NCBI GenBank assembly: GCA_913061145.1 | Contig: CAJXUQ010000012.1 | Coordinates: 47,532 to 111,531, forward strand | Reading direction: 5' to 3' | Origin: an uncultured Haliea sp. | GTDB lineage: Bacteria > Pseudomonadota > Gammaproteobacteria > Pseudomonadales > Halieaceae | Length of the DNA stretch: 64,000 nt | Shown: positions 1-11,291 of the stretch, in pieces | Numbering within the stretch: position 1 is the first letter of the stretch | Layout of the letters: the number at the start of each line of letters is the position of its first letter | Program-made: the position numbers and the translations under genes | Notes under the pieces: generated by a model | Told to the model about the DNA's origin: nothing | Seen by the model: the letters and a program-made list of their open reading frames with translations, nothing else | The model's database searches: none

Positions 1-1301
<1,301 letters not shown>

Positions 1302-1318
1302 TCAACTCATGTGATTGA

Positions 1319-2488
1319 TCAGGAATCGAGCGGGCGCAGCGCCCACTCACCGTCAGCTTTTACCAGTTCGCGGTCACACCGCGGATCGGGGCGCTCGCCG
1401 GCACAGCGAATGACGATCTCACCGCCCTTGCGCAGCGCTGCCACCGCCGCGAGCAGTGCGGGATCGTCGATATCCGGTGCACTTACCGCGCCGGGCTCGT
1501 CTGTCGCTGCCGGCACCAGGGCCATCAGGGCCTTGAGGTCAGTGGCAAAGCCGGTCGCCGGTCGCGCGCGGCCGAAGACCTTACCGACATCGTTGTAGCG
1601 TCCGCCATTCGCCAGCGCCTGGCCGTGCCCGGGGGCGTAGGCCGCAAACACCATGCCCGTGTGGTAGTGGTAACCGCGCAATTCTGCGAGGTCGAAATAC
1701 ACAGTAATACCGGGGTGGCTGCGGGCGATGGCGGCGGCCACGGCCTCCAGCGCCGCCACGGCAAGCAGCGCGTCCGGGGCTGCCTCCGCCAGCAGCTCGC
1801 GCGCCGCGTCGAGCACCGCCGCATCGCCGTGCAACTCCAGCAGGCCGAGAATCAGCCCGGCCGCCGGGGCAGCGACATCGACCAGAGCCAGCAGCAGATC
1901 AGGGCGGGACTTGCGCTGCAGGGCGTCGAAGACCTCCGCCTCCTGCTCCATGGTCAGTGCCGCCGCCGCGAGCACGGCTTCATACACACCCACGTGACCC
2001 AGGTCCAGCGTCACCTGGGTGACGCCGGCAGCACTCAGGGTGGCAAGCATGAGGCGGATAATCTCCACGTCGCCCGCCAGGCTGTCGTCGCCGTAGAGCT
2101 CGGCTCCCAACTGAATGGGGGAACGCGAAGCGAGCAGGGATTTGGGGCGGGTATGCAGGGTAGACCCTGCATAGCAGAGGCGCGTGACGCCGGCTTCAGC
2201 GAGGCTGTGCGCGTCGATGCGCGCCACCTGCGGCGTGATGTCGGCACGAATGCCCAGAGTGCGGCCACTCAGCTGGTCCGTCATCTTGAAGGTCAGCAAG
2301 TCGAGATCCCGCCCCAGGCCAATCAGCAGCGACTCGGTGAATTCCATCAGGGGAGGGATGACCAGCTGGTAGCCCCACTGCTGGTAGAGGTCGAGAAGTT
2401 CACGCCTCAGGCGTTCGACAATGCGCGCCTGCCGGGGCAGCACTTCTTCTACCCCATCGGGCAATTGCCAGCGATCCACCGTCGTCAT
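1319..2488 (-). CDS. hisZ: ATP phosphoribosyltransferase regulatory subunit
   Basis: HisZ is a catalytically inactive relative of histidyl-tRNA synthetase that pairs with short-form HisG to make the first enzyme of histidine synthesis. The 389-residue protein begins with the class II synthetase-like fold (LPDGVEEVLPRQARIVERLR) and carries the HisZ-type RYNDVGKVFGRARPATGF segment near residue 300. It has no anticodon-binding domain, which separates it from HisS. It sits between a DUF2065 gene (9 bases away) and purA. The same order is common in gammaproteobacteria and implies co-transcription. The hisG partner is not in this window. Confidence 0.93.
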   Translation of the reverse strand: MTTVDRWQLPDGVEEVLPRQARIVERLRRELLDLYQQWGYQLVIPPLMEFTESLLIGLGRDLDLLTFKMTDQLSGRTLGIRADITPQVARIDAHSLAEAGVTRLCYAGSTLHTRPKSLLASRSPIQLGAELYGDDSLAGDVEIIRLMLATLSAAGVTQVTLDLGHVGVYEAVLAAAALTMEQEAEVFDALQRKSRPDLLLALVDVAAPAAGLILGLLELHGDAAVLDAARELLAEAAPDALLAVAALEAVAAAIARSHPGITVYFDLAELRGYHYHTGMVFAAYAPGHGQALANGGRYNDVGKVFGRARPATGFATDLKALMALVPAATDEPGAVSAPDIDDPALLAAVAALRKGGEIVIRCAGERPDPRCDRELVKADGEWALRPLDS

Positions 2489-2497
2489 AAACGCCCT

Positions 2498-2689
2498 TTA
2501 GTGCACCCAATACAGCATTGCCACCCCGAGCAGCATGGTGCCCAGGCCGACATTGCGGATGACCTTGTCCTGCTGCTGCGCCACCCCGATCACCATCTGT
2601 CGCCAGATGCGGGGGCTCAGGAAGGGCAAGACACCCTCGATAATCAATACCAGCGCCAGGGCCGCTGGCAGTACCTGCCAGAATTCCAC
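2498..2689 (-). CDS. DUF2065 small inner-membrane protein (YjeT-like)
   Basis: This is a 63-residue protein with two hydrophobic stretches (VLPAALALVLIIEGVLPFL and VGLGTMLLGVAMLYW) around a short basic loop. That is the layout of the DUF2065/YjeT family, usually found beside hflC and hisZ or purA. Its function is not known. The start is a GTG preceded by an AGGGGG-type ribosome-binding site about five bases upstream. It follows a probable terminator after hflC and leads directly into hisZ. Confidence 0.85.
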   Translation of the reverse strand: MEFWQVLPAALALVLIIEGVLPFLSPRIWRQMVIGVAQQQDKVIRNVGLGTMLLGVAMLYWVH

Positions 2690-2713
2690 ATTATCCCCCT
2701 GAAGCCGTGCTCA

Positions 2714-2764
2714 TAAAAAAACCGCGGGGCCAGCGTTTGTGGGTAAAACGCCGGATCCCACGGT
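2714..2764 (-). terminator. probable Rho-independent terminator after hflC
   Basis: Read on the minus strand, ACCGTGGG pairs with CCCGCGGT (eight pairs, one G-U). An inner stem GCGTTT/AAACGC lies inside it, and seven T residues follow directly. It lies in the 124-base gap between the end of hflC and the DUF2065-hisZ-purA genes, so it probably ends or attenuates the hfq-hflXKC transcript. Confidence 0.7.
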
Positions 2765-2813
2765 TGCAGAATTCTACCACAGGCGCCACTGAAGGCACCT
2801 GCGTTTTTTGCCC

Positions 2814-3689
2814 CTATTGACTGCCCTCGGAATCTTTCAGATAGCGGAAGAAGTCACTGTCTGGCTGAATCAGCATGATGTCGCCGCTGTTCTGGAACGA
2901 CTCCCGATACGCCCGCAGGCTGCGCGTGAACGAATAGAACTCAGGGTTGCTGTTGAAGGCCTCGGCGTAGATGCTGGTCGCCAGTGCATCACCCTCACCA
3001 CGGATCAGCTGGGCATCGCGATAGGCGTTCGCTTCCAGTACCGTGACTTCACGGTCAGCGGCAGCGCGAATACCCTCAGCAAGCTCCTGGCCCAGTGCCC
3101 GATGCTCCCTGGCTTCTTTTTCCCGCTCGGCGTTCATGCGGCGATACACGGACTCGGAGACATCCGGCGGCAGGTCGATCTGCTTGACCCGCACGTCCAG
3201 GACCTCGACACCGTATTCTTCCAGTGCCACTTCGCTCAGCTCCTCAGTCAGCGCTTCCATCAACTGGTCACGCTGACCCGACACCACCTCCTGAATGGTG
3301 CGTACCGCCACCTGGTTGCGCAAACCGTCGTTGATTCGCTGCCCGAGCAGCGCGCTGGCTCGCGCTTCCTCACCGTTGGTCGCGGTGTAGAACTTCGCGG
3401 TGTCGGCCACACGGAACTTGGCATAGGAATCGACAATCAACGCCTTCTTCTCCTGCGTAAAGAAGCGTTCGGGCGTTGAATCCACCGTCAGCAGCCGTGC
3501 CTCGAACTTGCGCACGTTGTTGACGAAGGGCACCTTGACGTGCAGGCCGGGCTTGATGTCCGGATTGACCACTTCACCAAACTGCAGCATCACCGCGCGC
3601 TCGGTCTCCTTGACCACAAACACCGTGTTGCTCAGTACGAACAGCGACAGGGCAGCTACCAGCAGCCAGGTCATACCTTTTCCGCCCAT
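2814..3689 (-). CDS. hflC: HflC, SPFH/band 7 modulator of FtsH protease
   Basis: HflC forms with HflK a membrane complex that surrounds and modulates the FtsH protease. The 291-residue protein has one N-terminal transmembrane segment (WLLVAALSLFVLSNTVFVV), then the SPFH/band 7 domain with the typical KETERAVMLQFGEV and PGLHVKVPFV stretches. An alanine- and glutamate-rich helical region follows. It starts one base after hflK ends, so the two are surely translated together. Length is normal for the family. Confidence 0.96.
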   Translation of the reverse strand: MGGKGMTWLLVAALSLFVLSNTVFVVKETERAVMLQFGEVVNPDIKPGLHVKVPFVNNVRKFEARLLTVDSTPERFFTQEKKALIVDSYAKFRVADTAKFYTATNGEEARASALLGQRINDGLRNQVAVRTIQEVVSGQRDQLMEALTEELSEVALEEYGVEVLDVRVKQIDLPPDVSESVYRRMNAEREKEAREHRALGQELAEGIRAAADREVTVLEANAYRDAQLIRGEGDALATSIYAEAFNSNPEFYSFTRSLRAYRESFQNSGDIMLIQPDSDFFRYLKDSEGSQ

Positions 3690-3690
3690 C

Positions 3691-4857
3691 TTAGCGACCT
3701 CCTCTGCGGTTATTGGCTGCAGCGGCTTCCTGACGCAGCTGCTCAGTCACGGCGTCGGTCAGCTCGCGTACCGTGTTGGCATCCAGCCGACCGCTGCGCG
3801 GCACGCTGGCACCGGACGAGCTGGTCATTTTGTCCAGCGGCAGGTACATCACGTTGTTGCCGCCTTCCACATCCACCATCACCTTGTTGGTGTTGGTGAG
3901 CACCTCCTGCACGGCTTCGAGGTACAGCCGCTCACGGGTCACTTCCGGTGCCTTGGCGTACTCGGCCAACAGCGCCTTGAAGCGTTCCGCCTCACCTTCG
4001 GCGCTGGCGACCACCTGTTCGCGGTAAGCGCCGGCCTCCTCAAGCACCCGCTGGGCACGGCCGCGCGCTTCAGGCACGATGCCATTGGCATAGGCCTGGG
4101 CCTCGTTCTTAAGCCGCTCCTCATCCTCACGCGCCTTGATCACGTCGTCGAATGCGGCCTGCACCTGGCTCGGCGGCTTGGATTCGTCGATGTTGACCTT
4201 GATCACACGAATGCCGGTTTCATACATGTCGGTGTAGCGCTGCAGGCGCACCTGCACGTCGGTACCGATCTGGGCACGCCCCTCGGTCAACACCGAGTCC
4301 ATGCGGGTATCGCCGACGACATGCCGCAATGCGCTCTGGGCCGCATGCTGCAGGGAATCCTCAGGGTCGCGCACCTTCAGTACAAAACTGGTGGGATCGA
4401 CGATCACGTACTGCACCGACATGCGCACCTCGACGATATTCTCGTCCTGGGTGAGCATGATCTCGCGGAAGGTCGCGGCGCGCACCTTGGTGGTGTTGAC
4501 GCGAATCACTTCGTCGATCAGCGGTGGGTTCCACTGCAGGCCAGGCTGCACAGTCTCGAGGTACTTGCCGAAGCGCAACACCACGGCGCGCTCCTGCTCG
4601 TCGACCTGGTACAGCCCCATCAGGCCCCAGACCAGTACAGCGACCAGTGCAATCACCCCCAGCAGGCCGGCGGAGAGGCCGCCACCGCCACCGCCACCCG
4701 ATGAGCCGCCGCGCCTGGCGCCACGACCACCAAACAGGCCGCCGAGTTTCTCCTGCAACTTTTTCAGCGCCTCATCAAGGTCTGGGGGCCCCTGGTCACC
4801 GCCGCCCCAGGGATCCTTCGGCTTGTTACTTCCACCACCCGGCTCATTCCAAGCCAT
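3691..4857 (-). CDS. hflK: HflK, SPFH/band 7 modulator of FtsH protease
   Basis: HflK is the partner of HflC in the membrane-bound FtsH regulatory complex. The 388-residue protein begins with a glycine- and proline-rich tail (MAWNEPGGGSNKPKDPWGGG) and a long glycine run. One transmembrane helix (LLGVIALVAVLVWGLMGLYQV) follows at about residues 63-83, then the band 7 domain (DEQERAVVLRFGKY, PGLQWNPPLIDEV). The order hfq-hflX-hflK-hflC is the classic gammaproteobacterial operon. Confidence 0.96.
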   Translation of the reverse strand: MAWNEPGGGSNKPKDPWGGGDQGPPDLDEALKKLQEKLGGLFGGRGARRGGSSGGGGGGGLSAGLLGVIALVAVLVWGLMGLYQVDEQERAVVLRFGKYLETVQPGLQWNPPLIDEVIRVNTTKVRAATFREIMLTQDENIVEVRMSVQYVIVDPTSFVLKVRDPEDSLQHAAQSALRHVVGDTRMDSVLTEGRAQIGTDVQVRLQRYTDMYETGIRVIKVNIDESKPPSQVQAAFDDVIKAREDEERLKNEAQAYANGIVPEARGRAQRVLEEAGAYREQVVASAEGEAERFKALLAEYAKAPEVTRERLYLEAVQEVLTNTNKVMVDVEGGNNVMYLPLDKMTSSSGASVPRSGRLDANTVRELTDAVTEQLRQEAAAANNRRGGR

Positions 4858-4922
4858 ACTGAACTCCCATTTTCACCATGTTTGCAGTTTATCAAAACTA
4901 TCTGAACCCCCGACCCGGGTTC

Positions 4923-6194
4923 CTAGGGCACCAGCTCTGGCCCCCGCTTCATCAGCCGATTCCAGTCGGCCCGCGGCAGGCGCACGCTCAGGTGTGCTGT
5001 ACCGTCATCGCCGTACTGTTCCGCCGCTACCGCACCCATCTGGTACAGCGCCGCACGCAGACGGCCCTGTTGCGGCTGCAGGTGCAGCTCTTCCTCCACC
5101 ATATCAGCCCCGACGCGCTCGCCGATGGCCTGCAGCAGCAGGTCGCAGCCCGCTCCGGTGGCCGCGCTCAGCCACACGCGCTCGGGGACGCCGTGCTCAT
5201 CGTAATCAATACGCGGCTCCTGCTCCAACAGGTCAAGTTTGTTGAACACCTGCAGCTGCGGGATGTCCTGTGCGCCAATTTCCTCCAGCACTGCCTGCAC
5301 CTGGTAGATGTTGTCCTCGCGCGCTCCCGCAGCCACATCGATCACATGCAACAGGAGATCGGCGCTGACCGTCTCTTCCAGCGTCGCCTTGAAGGCCTCG
5401 ACCAGCTTGTGCGGCAAATGGGCAATGAAGCCCACGGTATCCGCCATAATCACCGGCCCGACTTCCTCCAGCTCCAACCGGCGCAGCGTGGGATCAAGGG
5501 TGGCAAACAGCTGGTCGGCGGCATACACCTCGGCATTGGTCAGGCGGTTGAACAGCGTCGACTTGCCGGCATTGGTATACCCCACCAGCGCAATGGTGGG
5601 CACTTCCGCCCGTCGCCGGGACCGCCGACCCTGGTCGCGCTGGCGCCGCACTTTCTCCAGCCGGGCCAGAATCGACTTGATACGCACCCGGAGTAGACGC
5701 CGGTCGGTCTCCAGCTGGGTTTCGCCGGGCCCACGCAGCCCGATTCCGCCCTTCTGTCGCTCGAGGTGGGTCCAGCCACGCACCAGGCGCGTGCTCATGT
5801 GCTGCAGTTGTGCGAGCTCCACCTGCAACTTGCCCTCGTGGGTGCGGGCGCGCTGGGCGAAAATGTCGAGAATCAGCCCGGTACGATCCAGCACGCGACA
5901 TTTGAACTCCCGCTCCAGGTTGCGCTCCTGGCTGGGACTCAGCGCGTGATTGAAAATCACCAGCTCCGCTTCGTGCAGCTGCACCTCGTCAAGCACTTCC
6001 TGGACCTTGCCGGACCCTATAAAGGTGCGTGAGTCGGGCACGTCGCGGCTGCCCACAACAAACGCCACCGGGTCGCCACCGGCCGACAGGACCAGTTCCT
6101 CGAACTCGCGGGGGTCTTCACGCTCGTCTTCGCTGGCAATGGCGAGGTGCACCAATACGGCGCGCTCGCCGGACGCTGGACGCTCAAAAAACAC
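4923..6194 (-). CDS. hflX: ribosome-splitting GTPase HflX
   Basis: HflX is an OBG-type GTPase that splits stalled or stress-damaged 70S ribosomes. The 423-residue protein has the N-terminal HflX domain (GGDPVAFVVGSRDVPDSRTFIGSGK), then a glycine-rich linker (GGIGLRGPGETQLETDRR). The G domain carries P-loop GYTNAGKSTLFN near residue 205, G3 DTVGFI and G4 NKLD. It lies between hfq and hflK with about 65 bases on each side. The unusual feature is only a fairly short N-terminus, so an upstream start is possible but not supported. Confidence 0.95.
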   Translation of the reverse strand: MFFERPASGERAVLVHLAIASEDEREDPREFEELVLSAGGDPVAFVVGSRDVPDSRTFIGSGKVQEVLDEVQLHEAELVIFNHALSPSQERNLEREFKCRVLDRTGLILDIFAQRARTHEGKLQVELAQLQHMSTRLVRGWTHLERQKGGIGLRGPGETQLETDRRLLRVRIKSILARLEKVRRQRDQGRRSRRRAEVPTIALVGYTNAGKSTLFNRLTNAEVYAADQLFATLDPTLRRLELEEVGPVIMADTVGFIAHLPHKLVEAFKATLEETVSADLLLHVIDVAAGAREDNIYQVQAVLEEIGAQDIPQLQVFNKLDLLEQEPRIDYDEHGVPERVWLSAATGAGCDLLLQAIGERVGADMVEEELHLQPQQGRLRAALYQMGAVAAEQYGDDGTAHLSVRLPRADWNRLMKRGPELVP

Positions 6195-6259
6195 GCTCGC
6201 CTCGGAAATCGGCTGTGAGTGGAGTGGGGGCGCCGCAGCGCCCGCACAATCTGGGCAGA

Positions 6260-6511
6260 CTAGCTCTCGCCGTCATCATCTTCCGGCGGATTCTGCATGG
6301 GCATGCGCACCACGCGGGAAGGAACCACAGTGGAAATGGCGTGCTTGTACACCATCTGGCTGACCGTGTTTTTCAGCAACACAACAAACTGGTCAAATGA
6401 CTCGATCTGGCCCTGCAGCTTGATGCCGTTGACCAGATAGATGGATACCGGAACGCGTTCCTTACGCAGGATGTTCAGGTAAGGGTCTTGTAGCGTGTGC
6501 CCTTTTGACAT
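6260..6511 (-). CDS. hfq: RNA chaperone Hfq
   Basis: Hfq is a hexameric Sm-like protein that helps small RNAs pair with mRNAs. The 83-residue protein carries the Sm1 motif ([21 protein letters not shown]) and the Sm2 signature YKHAIST, both with the residues that line the RNA-binding faces. The C-terminal tail is short and acidic ([10 protein letters not shown]), unlike the long E. coli tail. AAGGAGAGA lies just before the ATG. It follows miaA after 137 bases that include a GC-rich hairpin. Confidence 0.97.
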   Translation of the reverse strand: MSKGHTLQDPYLNILRKERVPVSIYLVNGIKLQGQIESFDQFVVLLKNTVSQMVYKHAISTVVPSRVVRMPMQNPPEDDDGES

Positions 6512-6580
6512 AGCTCTCTCCTTGGCTGGCTCAACAGGAGCCTGATAATAATGGATGTATTCTCGCCTTCTCTCACCCTG

Positions 6581-6602
6581 CCGGGCCGCTCTGCAGGCCC
6601 GG
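6581..6602 (-). other. perfect GC-rich inverted repeat upstream of hfq
   Basis: CCGGGCC and GGCCCGG form a perfect seven-base stem around an eight-base loop in the miaA-hfq gap. No T-run follows, so it does not look like a standard terminator. It would sit in the hfq leader or between two transcripts. Its role is unknown. Confidence 0.45.
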
Positions 6603-6648
6603 GGGGCGCTCCCCGACCGATTGCTGACAGTATAGCTGGTATTCCCCC

Positions 6649-7635
6649 TTACATGGGGCTCTCCTGCAGATACTTCAAGGCGCAGGTAAGCGAATTTTCA
6701 TCCAATTCGCCCGCGCTGTGTTCTGACTCTCCCGCGGCACAAACGTTCCCCGCAGCATTGGTCAGCAGCCAGTGCAGCCCCTGCCACTTGCGCAGCCAGG
6801 TCAGCTGCCGCTTCGCCAGCTGCCGGGTCGCCGCGACGCCCTGTTGCACCGCTTCCTCCAGGCTGCACTCGCCGTCCAGATGTCGGGAGAGCTGGCGGTA
6901 GCCGACAGCACGCAACGCCGGGAGCTCGCTGTGCCCCGCCAACTGCTCGCGCAGCGCGGCAACCTCCTGCAAAAAACCCTGTTCCATCATCTGTGCAAAG
7001 CGCTGGGCTATGCGCTGATGCAGCACCCCGCGGTCCCGGGGGCATATGGCCAGCTGCTGCACACGATAGTCACGTACCGGACTCTCCGGCACCTGCTCAT
7101 GCCATACGCTCAACGGCACACCGCTGCTGGCAAACACCTCCAATGCTCTGCTTATACGCTGCGAGTGGTGAGGGTGGATTGCCGCCGCGGAGACAGGGTC
7201 CACCGCCGCCAGCCGCGCATGCAGCGCAGGCCAGCCCTGCGCTGCCGCCTCGGCGGCCAACGACCCTCGCAGCTGCGGATCGGCCGCAGGCATTGCCGCC
7301 AACCCGTCCAGCAGCGCGCGGAAATACAGCATGGTGCCACCCACGAGGATCGGCACCCTGCCGCGTCCGACGATATCCGCGGCAGCGCGCAGCGCGTCCT
7401 GAACGAATTCCGCCGCGGAGTAGGACTCGGTGGGGTCGCGGATGTCGACCAGATGATGGGGGTAGTCCGGTTTCGCGCTGCCAATATCCAGGCCGCGATA
7501 CACCAGCGTGCTGTCAACGCTGATCAATTCGCCCCCAAGGGCCTCGGCAAGTCCCACCGCCAGATCAGTCTTGCCGGCGGCCGTCGGCCCGGTGATACAG
7601 AGCAACAGCGGCTTCTGCGCCTCCCGTCGGGCCAT
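6649..7635 (-). CDS. miaA: tRNA dimethylallyltransferase
   Basis: MiaA adds a dimethylallyl group to A37 of tRNAs that read codons beginning with U. The 328-residue protein starts with [29 protein letters not shown], where GPTAAGKT is the P-loop. It then has the [19 protein letters not shown] substrate-binding motif and the [15 protein letters not shown] stretch. It begins six bases after mutL, and hfq follows, as is usual in this lineage. Confidence 0.96.
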   Translation of the reverse strand: MARREAQKPLLLCITGPTAAGKTDLAVGLAEALGGELISVDSTLVYRGLDIGSAKPDYPHHLVDIRDPTESYSAAEFVQDALRAAADIVGRGRVPILVGGTMLYFRALLDGLAAMPAADPQLRGSLAAEAAAQGWPALHARLAAVDPVSAAAIHPHHSQRISRALEVFASSGVPLSVWHEQVPESPVRDYRVQQLAICPRDRGVLHQRIAQRFAQMMEQGFLQEVAALREQLAGHSELPALRAVGYRQLSRHLDGECSLEEAVQQGVAATRQLAKRQLTWLRKWQGLHWLLTNAAGNVCAAGESEHSAGELDENSLTCALKYLQESPM

Positions 7636-7641
7636 GTGCGC

Positions 7642-9444
7642 CTAGCGGCCCCGCAGGAACAGTTTATCGAGTTCCTCAAGCGACATGCGCGTCCAGGTGG
7701 GACGCCCATGGTTGCATTGGCCCGAGCGTTCCGTTTCTTCCATATCCCGCAACAGGGCATTCATTTCCGGCACGCTGAGGCGCCGGTTCGCACGCACCGA
7801 ACCATGGCAGGCCATGGTCGACAAAATGTCATCCATATGGGCCTCTATGCGGTCCGAGCTGCCGTATTCGGCCAGATCCGAGAGCACGTCGCGCACCAGG
7901 GCTGCCACATCCGAACCGCGCAGCGTCACCGGGATCTGGCGCACCAGCAGCGACTCCTCACCCGCGACCTCCACCAGCAGCCCCAACCGAGCGAACACCT
8001 CGGCGTGGTCCTGCGCGAGGGCCACCTCCCGCTCGCTGACCGCTATCGCCTCCGGCACCAGCAGGGGCTGGCCGGGAATGGCATCCAGCGCCCTGGCTGC
8101 CTTCAGCCGCTCATAGGTGATGCGCTCGTGGGCCGCGTGCATGTCGACCAGCACCAGGCCCTCGGCGTTTTCCGCGAGGATGTAGATACCCTTCAACTGC
8201 GCCAGGGCATAGCCCAGCGGCGGCACCTCCTCCGGAGTCTCCACCTCGGGCAGCGCGCGGGGATGCAGGCCGGCATAGCTGCGCAGCTGTTCCCCGGACT
8301 GCCCCGGCAGGGGTGCGGAGGTCGGCCGGTAGGCCGCCTGCGGCCCCCAGCCCAGGCCGGGCTGGCGGGCGATCTCACCGGTTGTCGTATCCACCGCCAG
8401 GCCCTCGGGAGTCGCCACCGGCGGTGGCGCCGCAGCGGGCCTGACATCCGCCAGCGCGCGGTGCAGACCGCTGAAAATGCACTGGTGTACGGCACGACTG
8501 TCCCGGAAGCGCACCTCGTGCTTGCCGGGGTGCACATTGACGTCCACCTGGGCCGGATCGAGCTCGAGAAATAACACAAAGGCAGGGTGGCGGCCGTGAT
8601 AGAGTACGTCGCGGTAGGCCTGCTTTACTGCGTGCGCCACCAGTTTGTCGCGAATCACCCGGCCGTTGACAAAGAAATACTGCAGGTCTGCCTGACTGCG
8701 GGAAAAGGTCGGCAGCCCCAGCCAGCCCCAAAGTCGCATGTCGCCGCGCTCGACTTCGATAAACAGTGCCTGCTCCATGAAGGCCGGGCCGCACACGGCG
8801 GCAACACGTCGCTGGCGCTCCGCGTCCGATGCGGCACCTGCCAGGCTGTGAATCACCTTGCCGTTGTGGCGCAAGGTGAAGCCGACATCGAAGCGCGACA
8901 GGGCCAGGCGCTTGACGACCTCTTCCAGATGATTGAACTCGGTTTTTTCCGTGCGCAGGAACTTGCGCCGCGCCGGCGTGTTGAAGAACAGGTCGCGCAC
9001 CTCTACCGTGGTGCCTCGCGGGTGGGGTGCAGGGCGCAGCTGTACGTCCATCTCACGCCCCTCGCAGAGTGCGCTGCACCCCTCGCTGGTCCCGTCGCGG
9101 TGATTGCTGGTGAGCGTGAGCCGCGACACTGAACCGATGGAGGCCAGTGCTTCGCCGCGAAAACCGAGGCTGCCCACGCGCTCCAGATCGTCCAGGGACG
9201 CGATCTTGCTGGTGGCGTGGCGGGACAGCGCCAGCGGCAGGTCTTCCGGATCAATCCCGAAACCGTTATCCCGAATGCGGATCAGCTTGCAACCCGCAGC
9301 CTCGATATCGATGTCGACTCGCGTGGCACCGGCATCAAGGCTGTTTTCAAGCACTTCCTTGACGACGGATGCGGGTCGCTCAACCACTTCGCCGGCGGCG
9401 ATCTGGTTGGCTAGCCTCGGGCTGAGGCGCTGGATTCTGGGCAT
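7642..9444 (-). CDS. mutL: DNA mismatch repair protein MutL
   Basis: MutL couples MutS mismatch recognition to strand removal. The 600-residue protein has the GHKL ATPase domain ([39 protein letters not shown]) and a C-terminal dimerisation domain. Near residue 435 it carries [12 protein letters not shown], which fits the D(Q/M)HAx2Ex4E endonuclease motif of MutL proteins from organisms without MutH. This suggests a nicking MutL rather than an E. coli-type one. It is flanked by amiB and miaA in the conserved order. Confidence 0.95.
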   Translation of the reverse strand: MPRIQRLSPRLANQIAAGEVVERPASVVKEVLENSLDAGATRVDIDIEAAGCKLIRIRDNGFGIDPEDLPLALSRHATSKIASLDDLERVGSLGFRGEALASIGSVSRLTLTSNHRDGTSEGCSALCEGREMDVQLRPAPHPRGTTVEVRDLFFNTPARRKFLRTEKTEFNHLEEVVKRLALSRFDVGFTLRHNGKVIHSLAGAASDAERQRRVAAVCGPAFMEQALFIEVERGDMRLWGWLGLPTFSRSQADLQYFFVNGRVIRDKLVAHAVKQAYRDVLYHGRHPAFVLFLELDPAQVDVNVHPGKHEVRFRDSRAVHQCIFSGLHRALADVRPAAAPPPVATPEGLAVDTTTGEIARQPGLGWGPQAAYRPTSAPLPGQSGEQLRSYAGLHPRALPEVETPEEVPPLGYALAQLKGIYILAENAEGLVLVDMHAAHERITYERLKAARALDAIPGQPLLVPEAIAVSEREVALAQDHAEVFARLGLLVEVAGEESLLVRQIPVTLRGSDVAALVRDVLSDLAEYGSSDRIEAHMDDILSTMACHGSVRANRRLSVPEMNALLRDMEETERSGQCNHGRPTWTRMSLEELDKLFLRGR

Positions 9445-9464
9445 GAATGGGGCTTCAGTCGGGC

Positions 9465-10790
9465 TCAGGTCGCAGGTATTTTCAGCGTTTGACCTACCAT
9501 GATGTGCGAGGAATCACGCAGGCCGTTGTGTTCCCGCAGACGGCGAACCGGCACATTGAAACGCTGGGCGATGCCCGAGAGTGTATCACCTCGGGCGATG
9601 GTGTACTCCTGATCACCCTGCTGCTTGCGCTGGGCAATCAGCGTGCCCGGTGGTGGCTGGGCCAGAAACCAGTCACGAATACCGGCGTGGATGGCCTGTG
9701 CCACCTTTTGCTGATAGGCACGGGTGCTGAGCTTTTGTGCTTCACCGGGGTTGGAGATAAAACCGGTCTCGACCAGGATGGAGGGAATGTCAGGTGACTT
9801 CAGTACCGCAAAGCCGGCCTGCTCGACATTGCGCTTGTGCAGCCGGGCCACCGTATCCATACGCGACAGCACCTTGGCGCCGACTTTGAGGCTGTGGTCC
9901 AGTGTATTGGTCATGGAGAGATCGGTGAGCACGCTGGCCAGCACGTCATCCTTGTCACCCAGACGCACACCGCCGATCAGGTCTGCCGCGTTTTCACGCT
10001 GCGCAAGGTAACTGGCGGCGGTGCTGGTGGCGCCGCGGGTCGACAGCGCGTACACCGACGCGCCGTTGGCTTCACGGCGCGTAAACGCGTCTGCGTGGAT
10101 GGAGACAAACAGGTCAGCCTGCCGCTGACGGGCGAGGTCGCGACGCCCCTTGAGGCTGACGTAGTAATCGCCTGTGCGGATCATGGTCGGGCGAAACCCC
10201 TCATCGCGCTTGAGCAATGACTCCAGTTCCCGGGAAATGGCAAGCACGATGTCCTTCTCGCGCTGCCGGTTGGGGCCGATGGCGCCAGGGTCTTCGCCGC
10301 CATGCCCCGCATCAATTGCAATAATGATGTCGCGACTGCCGCGATCCGTAACCGCAGAGGTTTTCACCGGCTCGGCTGCAACAGCTTTCTCGCTAACGGG
10401 GTTCCGGTCGTAGAGATCCAGCACCAGCCGGTCGCCCGCCTGCGCGTTGGCCTTGAGCGCAAAACTGCGTGGGTCCACGGCGGCACGCACATCGAACACC
10501 ACGCGCAGGTCGCGACCTTCACGGACGCCCGAGCGCACCAGTGAAATCGGCGTGTTGGCCAGTTCCAGACCACTCAGGCTGGCTTTCAGCGTAGCGTTGC
10601 TGACATCGAGGACAATGCGATCGGGGCTGCTGAGGGTCAACAGGCGGTGATCTGCCGGGCCGCTCAGGTCAAACACCACACGTGTGTGATCCGGCGCACG
10701 CCACAAACGGACATCGTGCACCTCCACCGCCAGCGCCGTCGATACACTCAGGCACCACAGCACCAGACTCGCCCAGAAACCCCTGTTCAT
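9465..10790 (-). CDS. amiB: N-acetylmuramoyl-L-alanine amidase with LysM
   Basis: This periplasmic enzyme cleaves the amide between muramic acid and the stem peptide during daughter-cell separation. The 441-residue protein has a signal peptide ([19 protein letters not shown]) and an AMIN domain ([20 protein letters not shown]). The zinc amidase_3 domain begins [19 protein letters not shown], with the zinc-ligand histidine and glutamate regions conserved. The C-terminal LysM repeat reads [19 protein letters not shown] and binds peptidoglycan. Gene order tsaE-amiB-mutL supports the AmiB name over AmiA or AmiC. Confidence 0.93.
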   Translation of the reverse strand: MNRGFWASLVLWCLSVSTALAVEVHDVRLWRAPDHTRVVFDLSGPADHRLLTLSSPDRIVLDVSNATLKASLSGLELANTPISLVRSGVREGRDLRVVFDVRAAVDPRSFALKANAQAGDRLVLDLYDRNPVSEKAVAAEPVKTSAVTDRGSRDIIIAIDAGHGGEDPGAIGPNRQREKDIVLAISRELESLLKRDEGFRPTMIRTGDYYVSLKGRRDLARQRQADLFVSIHADAFTRREANGASVYALSTRGATSTAASYLAQRENAADLIGGVRLGDKDDVLASVLTDLSMTNTLDHSLKVGAKVLSRMDTVARLHKRNVEQAGFAVLKSPDIPSILVETGFISNPGEAQKLSTRAYQQKVAQAIHAGIRDWFLAQPPPGTLIAQRKQQGDQEYTIARGDTLSGIAQRFNVPVRRLREHNGLRDSSHIMVGQTLKIPAT

Positions 10791-10814
10791 CTCACTCCAG
10801 ACGCGTATCCGTCG

Positions 10815-11291
10815 CTATGCTCGGGCAGCGGATTGCCAGCGCGCCAGGATGCGGTGACCCACATCGCTTCCAGCCTGCACCTGCAGGCTACGCCCGCTAC
10901 CCGCTGCGGTTATGGTAATCGCTAAATCTGCCCGGGGCAAAACTCCCGCGCCACGTTCGGGCCACTCCACCAGACACAGGCTGTGAGGGGTGAAGTAGTC
11001 CCGTATACCCATGAATTCGAGCTCCGCCGGGTCGGCGAGCCGGTAAAGATCGAAATGAAAAACCTCCAGCTCACCGAACTGATAGGGCTCTACCAGCGTG
11101 TAGGTGGGGCTTTTCACCGCACCCCGATGACCGAAACTCTGCACCAGACCGCGGCTCAGGGTCGTCTTGCCCATACCCAGGCCGCCGTAGAGATACACAA
11201 TCACACCGGGCTCGCTGGCCGCGCCGAGTAAAGCACCCAGCCGTACCATGGCGGCTTCATCGAGCGCCGCAAACGTTGCCTCTGCGGTCAT
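10815..11291 (-). CDS. tsaE: tRNA threonylcarbamoyladenosine synthesis ATPase TsaE
   Basis: TsaE is the small ATPase that works with TsaB and TsaD to make t6A37 in tRNA. The 158-residue protein has the P-loop GGLGMGKTTLSRGLVQSFG, the SPTYTLVEPY segment and the LVEWPERG motif typical of the family. Its ATG overlaps the stop of nnrD by four bases (ATGA), so translation is coupled. Confidence 0.94.
   Translation of the reverse strand: MTAEATFAALDEAAMVRLGALLGAASEPGVIVYLYGGLGMGKTTLSRGLVQSFGHRGAVKSPTYTLVEPYQFGELEVFHFDLYRLADPAELEFMGIRDYFTPHSLCLVEWPERGAGVLPRADLAITITAAGSGRSLQVQAGSDVGHRILARWQSAARA

Noticed and set aside
1625-2716. 363-residue plus-strand ORF
   Set aside because: Antisense to hisZ and the DUF2065 gene; shadow composition.
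6772-8574. 600-residue plus-strand ORF
   Set aside because: It is antisense to miaA and mutL, both clear genes; its translation has the His/Gln/Arg-rich look of a GC-rich shadow frame.
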